Of a stretch of DNA of 64,000 nucleotides, positions 34,573 to 45,712 are shown piece by piece (position 1 is the first letter of the stretch; each line of letters begins with the position of its first letter). The notes below the pieces were generated by a model, which did no database searches, was not told where the DNA came from, and was given only the letters and a program-made list of their open reading frames with translations. The stretch spans positions 1-64,000 of the forward strand of contig JAZKJV010005760.1 of the NCBI GenBank assembly GCA_037367405.1, in the 5' to 3' direction. This DNA is from Ottelia alismoides (Eukaryota; Streptophyta; Magnoliopsida; Alismatales; Hydrocharitaceae). Position numbers and translations under genes: made by a program.

Positions 34573-34656
34573 TAACCCATCTTTTTTCCTGACAAATAAG
34601 ACATGTGCACTCCATGGTGAAGTACTAGGACGAATGAATCCTTTATCTAACAGTTC

Positions 34657-35049
34657 TTACAACTGTACCTTTAACTCTCGTAACTCAGCTGGTGCCATTC
34701 TATACGGAGGGATAAAGATACGTTGAGTATGAGGTATGAGAGAGATTTCAAATTCAATCTCTCGCTCAGGTGGTAATCCAGGTAGTTCCTCTGGAAATAC
34801 ATCATGAAACTCGCATATTATAGGTATATCTTCCATCATTCTGTCTGACCCTGATGTAGTGGTTACATAGGCTAAATGACCATGGCACCCTTGCTCTAAC
34901 AACTGTTGTGCCTTCAATGTAGAGATATATTCGATATTATCATTGGATGTCTTTCCAATGAACTGGAACTCTATCGAGTTAGGAAGGTGAAACGTTACTG
35001 TCTTCTGAAAACAGTCAAGACATACATGATGCATTTCTAGCCAATCCAT
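34657..35049 (-). pseudogene. Protease-RT linker (gypsy pol)
   Basis: Linker between protease and RT: MDWLEMHHVCLDC at the start, then VFPEELPGLPPEREIEFEI and APAELRELK, all characteristic of plant gypsy polyproteins. It is bounded by a TGA at 35050-35052, which replaces a Gly codon in the usual ILGMDWL context, and a TAA near 34657. Only these stops separate it from its neighbours. Confidence 0.9.
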
Positions 35050-35619
35050 TCATAGTATAAGATCAAAGTCCTCCATTTCTATTAGTAGTAGTGAAACAGG
35101 TAACTGATGTCCCGCTATCACTACTATACAATTATCCATGATTTCTCGGATTATAAATACTTGTCCTCCTGGTCCCTTGATCAGATAGGACTGTTGTATT
35201 TCTACTGGTATCTTACCCAAAGTGGGTACTAACCGTCGAGTAATAAATGAATGTGAAGCACCAGAATCAAATAAGGCATATACTGAAAAGCCATGAATAG
35301 TAACGGTACCTCGTACGACTGTGCCTGAATTGTAGGCTTGTTCTTTAGTGATTGCATTTATCTGACCATTAGGAATAGGCAAGTTAGAACCCGCAACACT
35401 TTGTGGTGGTTGTTGTGTAGGAGATGCTCCTTGTGAGCCCCGACCTCTACCATGTCTTCCTCCGTGTGTTGCTCCATTGCTCGAGGTGGATGTTATGCTG
35501 TTAATTGGGGTTGATTTAAACCCCGAACCTCTCAACTTCGGACAATCTTTCTTGATGTGGCCTTCCTGATGATAGTAAAAACACACACGTGCTCCTGTTT
35601 GAGCTGAAGAACCAGCCAC
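35050..35619 (-). pseudogene. Nucleocapsid zinc knuckle and aspartic protease (gypsy)
   Basis: Near residue 13 the zinc knuckle reads CFYYHQEGHIKKDC. The usual pattern is C-x2-C-x4-H-x4-C, so the second Cys is replaced by Tyr. The aspartic protease follows, with the catalytic ALFDSGASHSFI near residue 124. In intact elements the knuckle packages RNA and the protease cuts the polyprotein. The frame ends at the TGA mentioned under 34657-35049. Confidence 0.9.
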
Positions 35620-35694
35620 AGAGGTGCTAGCTCCTGCTGCTGAGTCGCGAGGATATAGTGGAGGTCTAGAGAAACCCCTTCTTCCAGATAATTC

Positions 35695-36602
35695 CTAGCC
35701 CAAAGTCTGTGGCGAGCTTATATTAGATCTGGCTGGATGATAGCGACGATCTCTACGGTTATAATGTGCCTTGCTTCTCGATGGTCCACCATTAAAGTGG
35801 AAACTTCTTCTTTGGCGGTTTTCATCCCTCTCTATCTCAATACGAGAGGCGATGTCCATTGCTTCATCTACGGTTGTAGCTCTAAAATCAACAAGCTTTT
35901 CTCGTAGATCTCCCTGAAGACCGCTAACGAATTTGGTAAGACACTCTTGTGGTGAAGCTTGTAGAGCTGGTGAGTAACGTAGTAGCTCAGTAAAGTGGAT
36001 ATGATAATCTCGTACGGTCTTAGAAGCCTGATTCAGAGAAGTCAACTCTCTCCTCTTTAATTCTTCCCAATGAGAGGGACATGCTGGGAACCTCTCTTCA
36101 AAGATATCCCATGGAACAAGATCTGCTAATTTCTTGGAAATTGCTCTCCACCATCGTCTTGCATAGTCTGCTAAGGAGTAATCAGCAAAGTGCACCCAAG
36201 TATCTGTTGGTGCGTGTATTATTCTCAACATCCTACTGACGTCATCAAGCCATAGTTCTTCCTCAGCAGGTGTCTCTATGCTTTTAAATCGAGGAATCTT
36301 TCCTTTTCGGTAATTGTCTAGTAATGTTTGGTGTCTCAGAAGGGCCTTCTCCATTGCTCCTTCAGCTGGGGTAGGAGCATACTCATTTAAGGGTGGTAAC
36401 TAGATTCTTCTTCAGAAAGATGGGCAGAACCTTCAATCCTAGCATCAGCAGGCTTAGATACATCGGGTCTCTCAGCTTGTGCATTGAGCCTCTCCTCCAA
36501 TGCTTGCTGCCGTTGCCCCATGTCTTGGAGCATTGTCATCATAGTCGCTAATTGTTTAGACACATCTTGGTCTGCCATGATTCTGGGATAAGTCAAGGCC
36601 AA
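35695..36602 (-). pseudogene. Gag capsid region (gypsy), broken
   Basis: Two frames. 36602-36387 begins near MADQDVSKQLA (Met at about 36578) with a Gln/Glu-rich, coiled-coil-like stretch. 36354-35695 carries the retrotransposon gag domain: FKSIETPAEEELWLDDVSRM, ADYARRWW and YHIHFTELLRYSP, then an Arg-rich tail before the zinc knuckle. A stop near 36385 splits them and another near 35692 separates the second from the nucleocapsid frame. Gag forms virus-like particles in active elements. Confidence 0.9.
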
Positions 36603-36762
36603 AGGTTATGTCCTATAAGTCTTAGCATGATGTACGTAAGGGACAATGACTTGTGAATGGTATTGCAGTCAATTATTAAGATCAAAGGATCTTAATATAA
36701 CCTTAGTTTCTGAATACCGCTCATAGTTGTTAATTACTAAATAAATTACTGGAGTAACCGGG

Positions 36763-36774
36763 CTTTGATACCAA
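36763..36774 (-). promoter_or_regulatory. Primer-binding site of the Del-like element
   Basis: TGGTATCAAAGC on the minus strand, two bases downstream of the 5' LTR end; complementary to plant initiator tRNA-Met with one change from the common TGGTATCAGAGC. Confidence 0.85.
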
Positions 36775-36776
36775 TC

Positions 36777-39551
36777 TGACGCGACCCCAATTCCGGGCCG
36801 TCGGATCCTCCCATAACCGGATTTGGTTACTCAGCAATAATTTATTCAGCAACCACAACTAATATTCAGAAACAGACTGCAAATAAAGTATATTCAGAAG
36901 AAAGTATTTCAACACTTTTTTATTCACAAAATAAAGTTCAGATGATACATTGTCCCACTATAACCATTTACATGTACATCAGCTTGAAAGGAAAATATAC
37001 CAAAGATTATTAACTACCTTACAAAGTAAAGCTACTGTGGCTGGCTGGATTACTAAAGTCTTTGTGATGGCTCACCCACACTTGTTGGGTTTTTTCCATA
37101 AATCATAGGATAAAAATTAGCGAATGCTAAATAACGAAGAAGGAAAAGCAAACAAATGGGTAATTTTTCAAAACTTGTTATCACAAAAAGTTTCATTCCT
37201 TCTCATTAATTTAAGTTCTATTCCTTTCTATTCCACGTCAGGGATTAGTTAAGGGAATTACCTCACCACTATAAGGACTCCGAGGCTGTGAACACTTCGG
37301 GATTGCAGATTACGTTGATCTTAGTAAGCTTATGCCGCCGCACGTCGCTTCAACCAATCCTCCAATACTACTCTGACAATTTTCTTTTATTTTTATTAAA
37401 CATGGTCTCAAACCCTCAGCTCGAAAAACAAATGAGCACACCGTCCTCGAGGACTCGGTTGCTTAAAACCTCAGGCTAACATTTTATAATATAACTTAGC
37501 GGCTTTAAAAACATATTATTGTGACCCAACCGTTATTGAACCACCCGTGCCTCCACATGGCACGACCACATCTTCCGTCGTTCCAACCCGAATATATTGG
37601 CTCCTGGTACCACACGTTGCAAAAACATTCATTTCGTGCGCACTTATAATAACAGGGCAACCGTGTACCACGTAGGTAGGGAAACAACAATACGGGTTCC
37701 TTCCGACAAACCTACAGGTTGCATGCCCGACATGTAGTTCTACTCCCAGTCATCCTTAACGTGACACCCGATACTTTTCAGGATCCAACTCAAACCACAT
37801 CAATTCCTATGATGTAATTCTTTCGTTAAGTCTTTGATTTGCATAATCAGCAACACTTAGTATAGACTCACATATATATTATTCATATGCATATATACTC
37901 GTATTTATGTCTATTTTAACTCCCAAACCCTAACTTTCAAAGCCACCGCATCGATTCGATGCTTAAACCTTATTTTAGTGGGAATCACAAAGCAACTTTT
38001 CAGACTTTTTCAAAAATAGCCAAAATTAATGTTCTTTATAGCACAGAACATAAAATCAGAAAATTTCAACGATCTCATATGAAAACCCAACAGCAAAAGA
38101 AAGGATTTCGTTACCTAATCGAGCTCTCTCTCGAGTATGCAAGGCTTTATCGTGTTTCGTTTTCAGAAAAAATGATTTAAGGCCTAAAATGATCGAATTT
38201 CATTTTCGTATAAAAAACGCTAAGAACGTGCGAAGAACGAACGGAGAACACGAAGAACGCGAAGAACACGACGAACACGAAGAACGCCAAGACATATTTT
38301 CTCTTGAAATTTCGGCATAACTTCCCCTTATACGGGGTGATATTTCTAGGAAAATTTTCAGTAGAGTTTCCCCTTATATCGGGACATATTTCTCGGAACA
38401 TTTCGGCAGAGTTTCCCTTATATCGGGACATATTTCAAAATAAAAACGAAAAGAATTTCCTCTATAAATCAATCGTGAGGAAAAACAACAGCAAAACTGA
38501 AAGAATATATTCAAACAACAAGAGATGAAGAATCGGTAGACACCACGCATCTTAGGTGAGTGAATGTGTGATGAATCACAGGGTTCACTGACGTGCATAG
38601 CCGCCCGCACCTAAGTAGGGTATTACGCAGATTTCTCATCAAAATAACTTTAAAAGCATAATTGAAAGAATATAAACATAAGCGATGGAGAATCGGTAGA
38701 CACCACGCGTCTTAGATGAGTGAATGTGTGACGAATCACAGGGTTTTTTGACGTGCATAGCCGTCCTCACCTAAGTAGGGTGTTACACAGATTTCTCCTC
38801 GATCCACAACAAAAAACGAATTGGAAAGAAAGATAAATCAAGAACAAAACTTGGAAGAAAAGAGGATGAATTGAAAGCGTAGCTTACGAAGCAAACTAAG
38901 AGAGGATCATACCTTCCTCCTCCCCGTTCTCCCGGCAGCGCTTCGCTAGCGTTCCTCCCTCGCCTCCCACTCCTCCTCCCGACCTCTCGACCCTAGCCCT
39001 TGGGGTGGTGCTGGTAGTGGAAATCGTAGAGAATGAATGGGTAGGGGGGTCTATTTATAGGCTCCAGAAAACCACTAAGCATGGTTAGAAAACCATGGTT
39101 TAGACCTTAACCGTGGTTTAGCAGCCCATAGTTTTGGCCCATGGTTTTGGCCAAAGCCTGTCTCAAACTTGGGGCTTAAGTCAGAACATTCCAGATGATT
39201 CTCTAGATTCGCTAATGACGCTTAATTAACACTAATCGTGATTAACTTTCACTAATCGCGATTTAACTTTCGCAGCTTACGTTTATCTTTTGCTAACTAT
39301 TGATTAGTGTTTGCTAATGATCATTAGCGGTTTTCAATCCGTCATTAGTTTCTTTAATCACACTTTATTAGTCTTAATGACAGTCATTATGGGTTAATGA
39401 CTTCTTAGCACTCCTTACTTCTCTTTCTTCCGAAAATCATAACAATTCGAAAGGAAGTCCGATTCACACGAAACAAATTCCGTTGGTTTTCTCTTGACGA
39501 GTCGGATCTTATGATATAGGATCCGAGGGATGCCAAGTTCATGACTTTACA
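36777..39551 (-). repeat. 5' LTR of the Del-like element
   Basis: Partner of 29072-31832, aligned along its whole length with many substitutions and small indels. TATA box at 39051-39060 on the minus strand. It carries the same internal ~115 bp (about 38527-38640, 38690-38795) and ~44 bp repeats as the other LTR. Confidence 0.92.
39051..39060 (-). promoter_or_regulatory. TATA box in the 5' LTR
   Basis: CTATAAATAG on the minus strand, which would start transcription toward gag. Confidence 0.6.
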
Positions 39552-39907
39552 GTTGCCCTCTTAAAGCATGGGTTATCCCTTTTTGCGAGGTTAAACTATG
39601 GATTAGATGGAGCAACACCCACGAGTTACCCTAGATAACATTTTATCTCTTTCCCCACTTACATTCTTTTATGAAGTTGTCCAGCATGCAGAGACATTCA
39701 TGTAAAGGTTTTACTAGCGTATTTCTAACATGGATTCGAGGGGAGTCTATTTGGTGGATTGGGACACAATCACACTCTCGGGCAGGGTGGGGGTTGTGTG
39801 TTCTCAAACTTGAGTAATGAATTATGCTCTCTTGTCGAAATGGGCGGTGAGGACTGGGGTTGTTACGAAGATATGGTTTGTAGGTTGGTCCATGGCATCT
39901 GTGGATA

Positions 39908-40129
39908 GGGAAGGCCGTATCGATATCGATATCATTTCGATATCGTATTGATACGATATTTTGACGATATATCGATGATATATCGCTGAAATATCGCCCA
40001 TGTCGACGCTCTTTTGTGAAGGAAATGCCTGAAAAATGGGATATATCGCCATATCGGTTGCCATATCGGTCGCATCTCGATATCGATATGTTAGCGATAT
40101 ATCGCCGATATATCACGAAATTTCCTTCC
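39908..40129. mobile_element. ATATCG-rich palindromic MITE-like element 1
   Basis: 222 bp, beginning GGGAAGGCCGTATCG and ending TTTCCTTCC, so the ends are inverted (GGAAGG/CCTTCC). The interior is dominated by CGATAT/ATATCG words, which makes it self-complementary. A second copy is at 40461-40678. No clear target duplication and no coding capacity. Confidence 0.65.
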
Positions 40130-40460
40130 ATGGCTTATGGAATTCACACGCAACATAACCTGTTGCCTCGTCAAGACCACCTTGCTTTTGTATTTTGGAA
40201 TGGACTTTGCTCTGTGTTGCTGGAGTTCCCTATTTAGACACGCATGCTTTTGAGAGATAGTTGCTTCATTGCCTTTAGACATATGATTGATGGATCGATG
40301 GAGGAATCTTTTTGGAGAGATTCCCATGCTTGTTTGCTTTATCATCAGACACATGTATGCCAGTATTAGACACATGGATGGATGGTGTTTGGCTCATGTT
40401 GTTCCACTCATTACTTTTAAAGTAAAGATTTCTTGAGTTTATACAACTTACCATGATCTA

Positions 40461-40678
40461 GGGAAGGCCGTATCGATATTTGATATCGATATCGTATCGA
40501 TATGATATTTCGACGATATATCGGTGATATATCAATGAAATATCGCCCATGTCGACGCTCTTTTGTGAAGGAAATGCTTGAAAACTGGGATATATCACCA
40601 TATCGGTCGCCATATCAGTTGCATCTCGATATCGATATATAAGCGATATGTCGTCGATATATCGCGAAATTTTCTTCC
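40461..40678. mobile_element. ATATCG-rich palindromic MITE-like element 2
   Basis: 218 bp, same ends (GGGAAGGCCGTATCG to TTTTCTTCC) and same internal layout as 39908-40129, including the shared central block GCCCATGTCGACGCTCTTTT. It differs at scattered positions, so the copies are not a recent duplication. Confidence 0.65.
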
Positions 40679-41359
40679 ATGCTGTGATCCTAGTCTCCGT
40701 TGAGGGTCCTATGGTGAGTCGGGACCACTATACATGGAGAGAGGTTGTCACTCGATGGAGTAAGTGTATCAAGCCTTGGTTTCTCCATCAACATCTACTT
40801 GTGGAGAACTAGTACGTGACTGCAAGTTCATTTGAGTTATGCATGTTCCATAGCGGGTCAATATTTTCCTCTGGCTACTGTGGCACATGAGATTGCTAAC
40901 AAAAGAAATATGATTGAGATTTTTTCAGGCATTCGTAGATGTTGCTCTTTGTTTGTGGGAGAGGTGGAGTCGGTCGATCATCTCTTACTCTCTTATGGAT
41001 GGGCTAAAGAAGTTTGGGTTGAGGTTGGACTTATTTATGTGGAGCTGTGAGTTGTCAAAGGTAAAGTATTTTGGGCTTGCATTTGATGCCACTGGCGATT
41101 CTTTGGGTAATTTGACTTATGCGTAGTGGCGTGATATCTCGAGTTGATCGTTTCTATGTAGAGAGCATTTTTTATCATATTAAGACTCTCGTCGAGTCTT
41201 GGCCATTGTAACTCATTATTATATACACATAAAATGTATATATGGGATGTACACCTTTGTGTATTTCCCCTTCTTTTGAATAAAAAATGAAGTTATCAAT
41301 CACAATAACTATCAATTGCATTTCTTAAAGTATCTTTTTTCCTTCATCATTTCCACTAC

Positions 41360-43671
41360 TCTCTTCAAGAAGAGGGATGAGCATTTAATTACTTGTAAGA
41401 GTGACCCGACTAGAACACAAATAGATTACTTTGCGTCGAGGAGAAGAGATCGGTTGTGTTGCAAAGACTACAAAGTAATCACATGAGAGAGTTTGACCAT
41501 CCAACATCGCTTGTTAGTCATGTATGTGCACATAAAATGGCTGGTAAAGAAAAAGAGGGTTTCCAAGGTCACTTGAACTAGATGGTGGAATCTTCAATTG
41601 AAGCAATCGAGCTTCATGGAGAAGATTTTTGAAGACTTATCTTGTGTTGTAACGGAAATGCAAATGAGATGTGGGAGGGGGTGGCATCTTGTATCCGAGG
41701 AGTAGCCAAAGAGATGCTAAGCGAGTCAAAGGAAGTAGCTATATACCAAAATGAGGCTTGATGGTGGAGTGGAGGGGTACAAGAGAAGCTCAAAATTAAA
41801 AGAGCATGTTTTAAAGCTTTGTCTAAGGATAGAATAGATGAAACTATCACAGACTACAATAGCAAAGAAGGAAGCAAAGAAGGCTGTAAGCGAAGCTAAG
41901 TCAAAAGCTTATGAAGTTTTGTACAAAAATCTTGACTCTAAGGAGGGCCAGAAGGATATATTCAGGTTGGCTAAAACAAGAGAAAGAAAGACCAAAGACC
42001 TTTCTTAAGTGAGATGCATTAAGGATGAAGAATGCCACATGCTTGTTACTTAGAAGGATATAGAAACTAGATGAAAGCAATACTTCCATAAGCTTTTCAT
42101 TGGGGAAGGAAATAGAGAGAACTTTGAGATCTAACTAGTAGTGAAAGTTACTTGAACCGTGCAAGCTATAGACGAATACAAAGGAAGAAAGCATGAGAGG
42201 TTTTGAAGGTTACGAGACCTAGGAAAGGTGTATGAGATGATGACATTCCTGTAGAAGTTTGGAGAGTTTTAGGTGAGCGTGGTTTGACTTGGCTTACAAA
42301 TTTATTCAATGTTATTTGGCGAAGCAAGAAAATGCCTGAAGATTGATGGAGAAGCATCATGGTGCCTCTTTATAAGAACAAATGAGACATTCAAAATTGT
42401 TCAAATTACAGAGCTATCAAGCTGATGAGTCATACTATGAAAATTTGGGAACGTGTGATCGAAAAAAGGTTGAGGCAAGTTTCCAAAGTGAAAGAAAATC
42501 AATTTGGATTCATGCTATGTCGCTCAACTATTGAAGCCATCCACTTGCTGAGGAGAACAATGGAGATTTATAGAGTTAAAAGGAAGAACGCCCATAGGAT
42601 TTTTATTGATTTGGAAAAGGCTTATGATTCTGTCCCACGAGAGATATCGTGAAGAGTTTTGGAGAAGAGAGAAGTACATGTCCTATACATTAACCTCATA
42701 AAAGATATGTATTATAGTGCTTCATCTTGTATAATGATACGGTCTAGGAAGACTGACTATTTTGACATTAACATTGGTCTGCATCAAGGTTCAGCTTTGA
42801 GTCCATTCCTTTTTACTTTGACTACGAACGAGTTGACAAGTCACAATTAGGATGAGATACCTTAGTGTATGTTATTCGCTGACGATATTGTGTTGATTGA
42901 TGAGACTAGAGATGGAGTAAATGAGAAGCTTGAGGTCTGGAAATATGCATCAGAGACTAAATGATTTCGTATAAGTAGGGTTAAGCCTGAATATATGGAG
43001 TGCACTTTTGATGGAAGCAATTGAAGGAATCGGGGTGAAGATTGTGACGATAACATTCAGAAGAGATATTCTTTTAGATTCTTGGGATCTATTTTGCAAC
43101 ATGATGGGGAAAGTGATGGAGATGTTACTAATAGAATAAATGCAGGTTGGCTAAAGTGGACAGAAGCATCTACTGTCCTCTGTGATAAGAAAATTTCTTT
43201 GAAAATCAAAGGAACGTTTACAAAGCAACTGTAAGACTTGCTATGCTCTATGGATCTGAATGTTGACCTTTGAACCATAGACATGTGCAGAGAATGGCAG
43301 TAGCAGAAATGAAAATGCTAAGGTGGATGTGTGGACACGCACGTAAAGATTGGATTCAGAATGATGCAATCAAAAGGAAAGTTGGTGTAGCTCCGATCGA
43401 GGATAAGATGCGAGAAAACCGCTTAAGATGGTTTGGCCATTTGCAAAGGAAGTCGACTGATGCACCGGTGAGGAGATGCGAGTTTTGGGATGTTGAGCCG
43501 GCTAAGAGAGGGCGAGAAAGGCCCAAGAAGTGTTGGAATGAGACTATACGGAGGGATCTTAGTTTTTTGGATCTGAGCCCGAGAATGACCCAAGATAGAT
43601 CTGAATGGAGGCATAGAATCCATATAGCCAACCCTACTTAATGTGGGAAAAAGGCTTTGTTGTTGTTGCAT
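41360..43671 (+). mobile_element. RTE-type LINE fragment 2
   Basis: The longest RTE copy here, plus strand. Broken frames include an upstream region (41380-42400), the RT with ENQFGFMLCRSTIEA (about 42497), HRIFIDLEKAYDSVPRE (about 42592), FDINIGLHQGSALSPFLF (about 42759) and LFADDIVLI (about 42872). The C-terminal domain follows with MKMLRWMCGHARKDWIQND and ENRLRWFGHLQRKSTDAPVRR (43270-43641). It ends GGCTTTGTTGTTGTTG (43651-43666), the TTG-repeat tail of plant RTE elements. Many stops and frameshifts make it non-functional. It lies in the first intron of the RECA2-like gene. Confidence 0.9.
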
Positions 43672-44530
43672 TTCCACCATCTAACCCTACGTTGCACGCT
43701 ACCTCTTGTTCCCTTTTTTATGGTCACCCTTTTCTAATGCAACATGACCTCCTACCTTCTTTGACATGCTACCCCCTCCAACATGACCAACATTTGTGCC
43801 ATAGCCACCTACTCCCATGTATTTTAACGCCATACACCCTTAGCCACCGTTTAATGCCAACCTCCCTCCACGCACTTCGACTTCGTGACCATTTTTCACC
43901 TCGTCCACCTTCAGTGCCCCTTCTATTCACTTCTATTTCCTTAAGGCCAGTCTTTCCGATGTTACCCACTTTGACACAACATCACATCCTACCTCTTTGC
44001 AACGATACCGTGACCACCCTCTCTGCTGCCATGACCATCTTCTTCAACTTCATGGACCACCTACTCACACCTTTGACGCCACGACCACTCACCTGCATGA
44101 ATTCCAAGTCCCAACAGCATGCAGTCTCAACCTTAGACACTACCCTTACCCGTCATCCACATATTTTGGCGTCACACATTTTGACGCACTTCGAGGCCTT
44201 GCGCTCTGATGTGCTCCAACACCATAATTACCTCCCGCCACTACCACCTACGATGCTACTCTCTCTGACACCCAATTCGATGCAACATTAACTCCAACCC
44301 ATCACCTTCTCTGATGGCATGGCCACCTCTCAAATGTCATGACCCCCTTCTTTGACACCACGAGCACCTGCTCCCACCTTCGATGCCATGACCACCTTTC
44401 CATACATTCCAATGCTACACACTCTTACTTTTAACCACCCTCCGACACCCCCTAGTCCCACAAACGTCGATGTTTCACTCTTAAAACCACCTTCATACAC
44501 CAACCACTCCCCCATTCTTTGATACCTTGT
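43672..44530. repeat. Degenerate CCACC/ATGACC-rich repetitive stretch
   Basis: C-rich sequence in which variants of GATGCCATGACCACCT and TTTGACGCCACGACCACT recur at irregular spacing (for example near 44071, 44339 and 44381). It is low-complexity and degenerate, like an eroded minisatellite. The plus-strand frame 43641-44291 (216 codons, His/Leu/Pro/Thr-rich) starts inside the RTE tail and simply reads these repeats; I do not consider it a gene. Confidence 0.5.
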
Positions 44531-45315
44531 TTCTCAGGGCCATTTCCTAAGAAAGGGAGGATATGTTGCAAATTTTATAAATTGTATGCAATATCTTAGA
44601 TGGGCAACATTGTTGAAGGTTGCATAAGTTTGAACAAAAATATCCAGATCGAAGATAAATTCATCGGGAAGTTGTATCTTCCAAGGATATGAGTTCTTTG
44701 GCTCTCCTTTTTCTTTTCTTCCCGTGGCCTCGGATGGAGAAGTTTAATTAAACATATTGTTATCTCGTCTTCCCGTGGCATCGGATGGAGAAGTTTAAAT
44801 AAACATATTGTTATCTCGTCAACTCATATATAATTCTGGGTTGTTACAGTGCAATAGGTATTAATGAAGTTTTAAGCATATATATACTTTCTTCGTGTCT
44901 AGCAGCATATGGATGGAGGATCAGCTAATACAACTCCACCCTTGCTCCCTAAAATTGATGTAAAATTCTGGCTTGATGCAAACACTCTCTTCATATATTG
45001 TTAAAATGTTAAGAAATGCACAACCTTCGATTTATTTTTCGGACTCACTTGATCTCTATCTTTTTATATACTGTAGATGAGTGAAGAAAATCCGAGAAGT
45101 TAAAATCTTCTATGTAATTCCTTTTCTCTTTTCAATAAAATTTTTGGGGCGAACACCTTTGAGTGTATCCCCCGTTCTTGGCTTCAAAAAAAAATTCTAT
45201 CTAGAATTTACTTGTTGAGCAGTAGGCTCATCTCGCATATTGAGACAAAGCTATCTCACACACACAGCTAACGATCCCACCCACATGCACGCACACACTT
45301 GCTTTTGATTTCTAT

Positions 45316-45351
<36 letters not shown>

Positions 45352-45430
45352 GCATACTTATTGTTATACTTTTTTATATGCTTATGACCGGTGACATTTC
45401 ATTGAATAGACCCATGCTTCTTGGTTTATC
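44531..45430. other. Intron DNA with a 51-bp tandem duplication and L1 3' tail
   Basis: No gene. At about 44717-44818 a roughly 51 bp unit (TCTTCCCGTGGCCTCGGATG...) is present twice with two differences. At about 45050-45200, TGTAATTCCTTTTC, ATAAAATTTTTGGGG, ACCTTTGAGTGTATCCCC and a final poly-A resemble an L1 3' end. Confidence 0.5.
45312..45350. repeat. (TATC)n microsatellite
   Basis: About nine uninterrupted TATC/ATCT units. Confidence 0.9.
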
Positions 45431-45485
45431 TTGGGTATTCTATTTTATCTACTAATTATGTTTTTCCTATATCAATTGTTGCTAG

Positions 45486-45712
45486 CTGAAACCTATTTTG
45501 AATATGAAAGAGATCAAGCATGTGATAGCAGCAGAACAGTGGAGAAAGAGGCTTCACTCAGTCATGCTTTATGTCAATTAGAAGCTGCAGGGATTTTAGA
45601 TAAAGAGTCTCGTTTATGGCTGCCCCGTTTTTTTGGTTCACGATTTGTACCTGTGATATCTACAGGTTCCTTAAAACTTGATGTTGCTCTTGGTATTGGA
45701 GGTCTGCCGAAG
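45486..45712 (+). CDS. RECA2: RECA2-like organellar RecA, exon 2
   Basis: Exon of a plant RecA recombinase of the RECA2 type; RecA forms filaments on single-stranded DNA and performs strand exchange in organelle DNA repair. From the acceptor TTGCTAG/CTGAAACC (45485/45486) the frame encodes FEYERD, then SLSHALCQLE, RFFGSRFVPV and STGSLKLDVALGIGGLPK. The last block is the conserved N-terminal ATPase-core motif before Walker A; RFF..R..V.STGSL.LD.ALG.GGLPK is typical of RECA2 rather than RECA1/3. It ends at donor AAG/GTAGTA in phase 0, which fits exon 3 exactly (..GLPK/GRIVE..). The frame is open and splice sites are canonical, so the exon looks intact. Confidence 0.85.

Larger units (their letters stand above)
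29072..39551 (-). mobile_element. Del/Tekay-like Ty3/gypsy LTR retrotransposon, structurally complete
   Basis: 10.48 kb on the minus strand. LTRs of 2761 bp (29072-31832) and 2775 bp (36777-39551) start TGTAAAGTCATG and end ..CA on that strand. A perfect 5 bp target duplication GTTGC flanks it (29067-29071 and 39552-39556). The primer-binding site next to the 5' LTR reads TGGTATCAAAGC (36763-36774), complementary to initiator tRNA-Met as in many plant elements. Order is gag, protease, RT, RNase H, integrase, then a chromodomain-like tail, i.e. gypsy order of a chromovirus; long LTRs suggest Del/Tekay. The two LTRs differ at many sites and pol has several stops and frameshifts, so it is an old, inactive copy. 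Confidence 0.93.
39557..41290 (+). mobile_element. L1-type LINE remnant (3' part), with two insertions
   Basis: Continuation of the sequence left of the Del insertion. Around 40930-41040 the plus strand encodes RCCSLFVGEVESVDHLLLSY-GWAKEVW, the zf-RVT C-terminal region of plant L1 ORF2 (Cys, then ES.DHL, then AKEVW). It ends with an L1-like 3' region: ..CATTGTAACTC.., ..CCTTTGTGTATTTCCCC.., TTGAATAAAAAATG near 41290. Two ATATCG-rich elements interrupt it (39908-40129 and 40461-40678). Stops and frameshifts throughout. Confidence 0.6.

Noticed and set aside
43641..44291. Longest plus-strand frame in its area (216 codons), candidate novel gene
   Set aside because: It starts in the RTE LINE tail and reads degenerate CCACC/ATGACC repeats; composition is His/Leu/Pro/Thr-rich with no domain.
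45312..45350. TATC array as a CRISPR-like or regulatory repeat
   Set aside because: Plain tetranucleotide microsatellite in an intron; no spacers.
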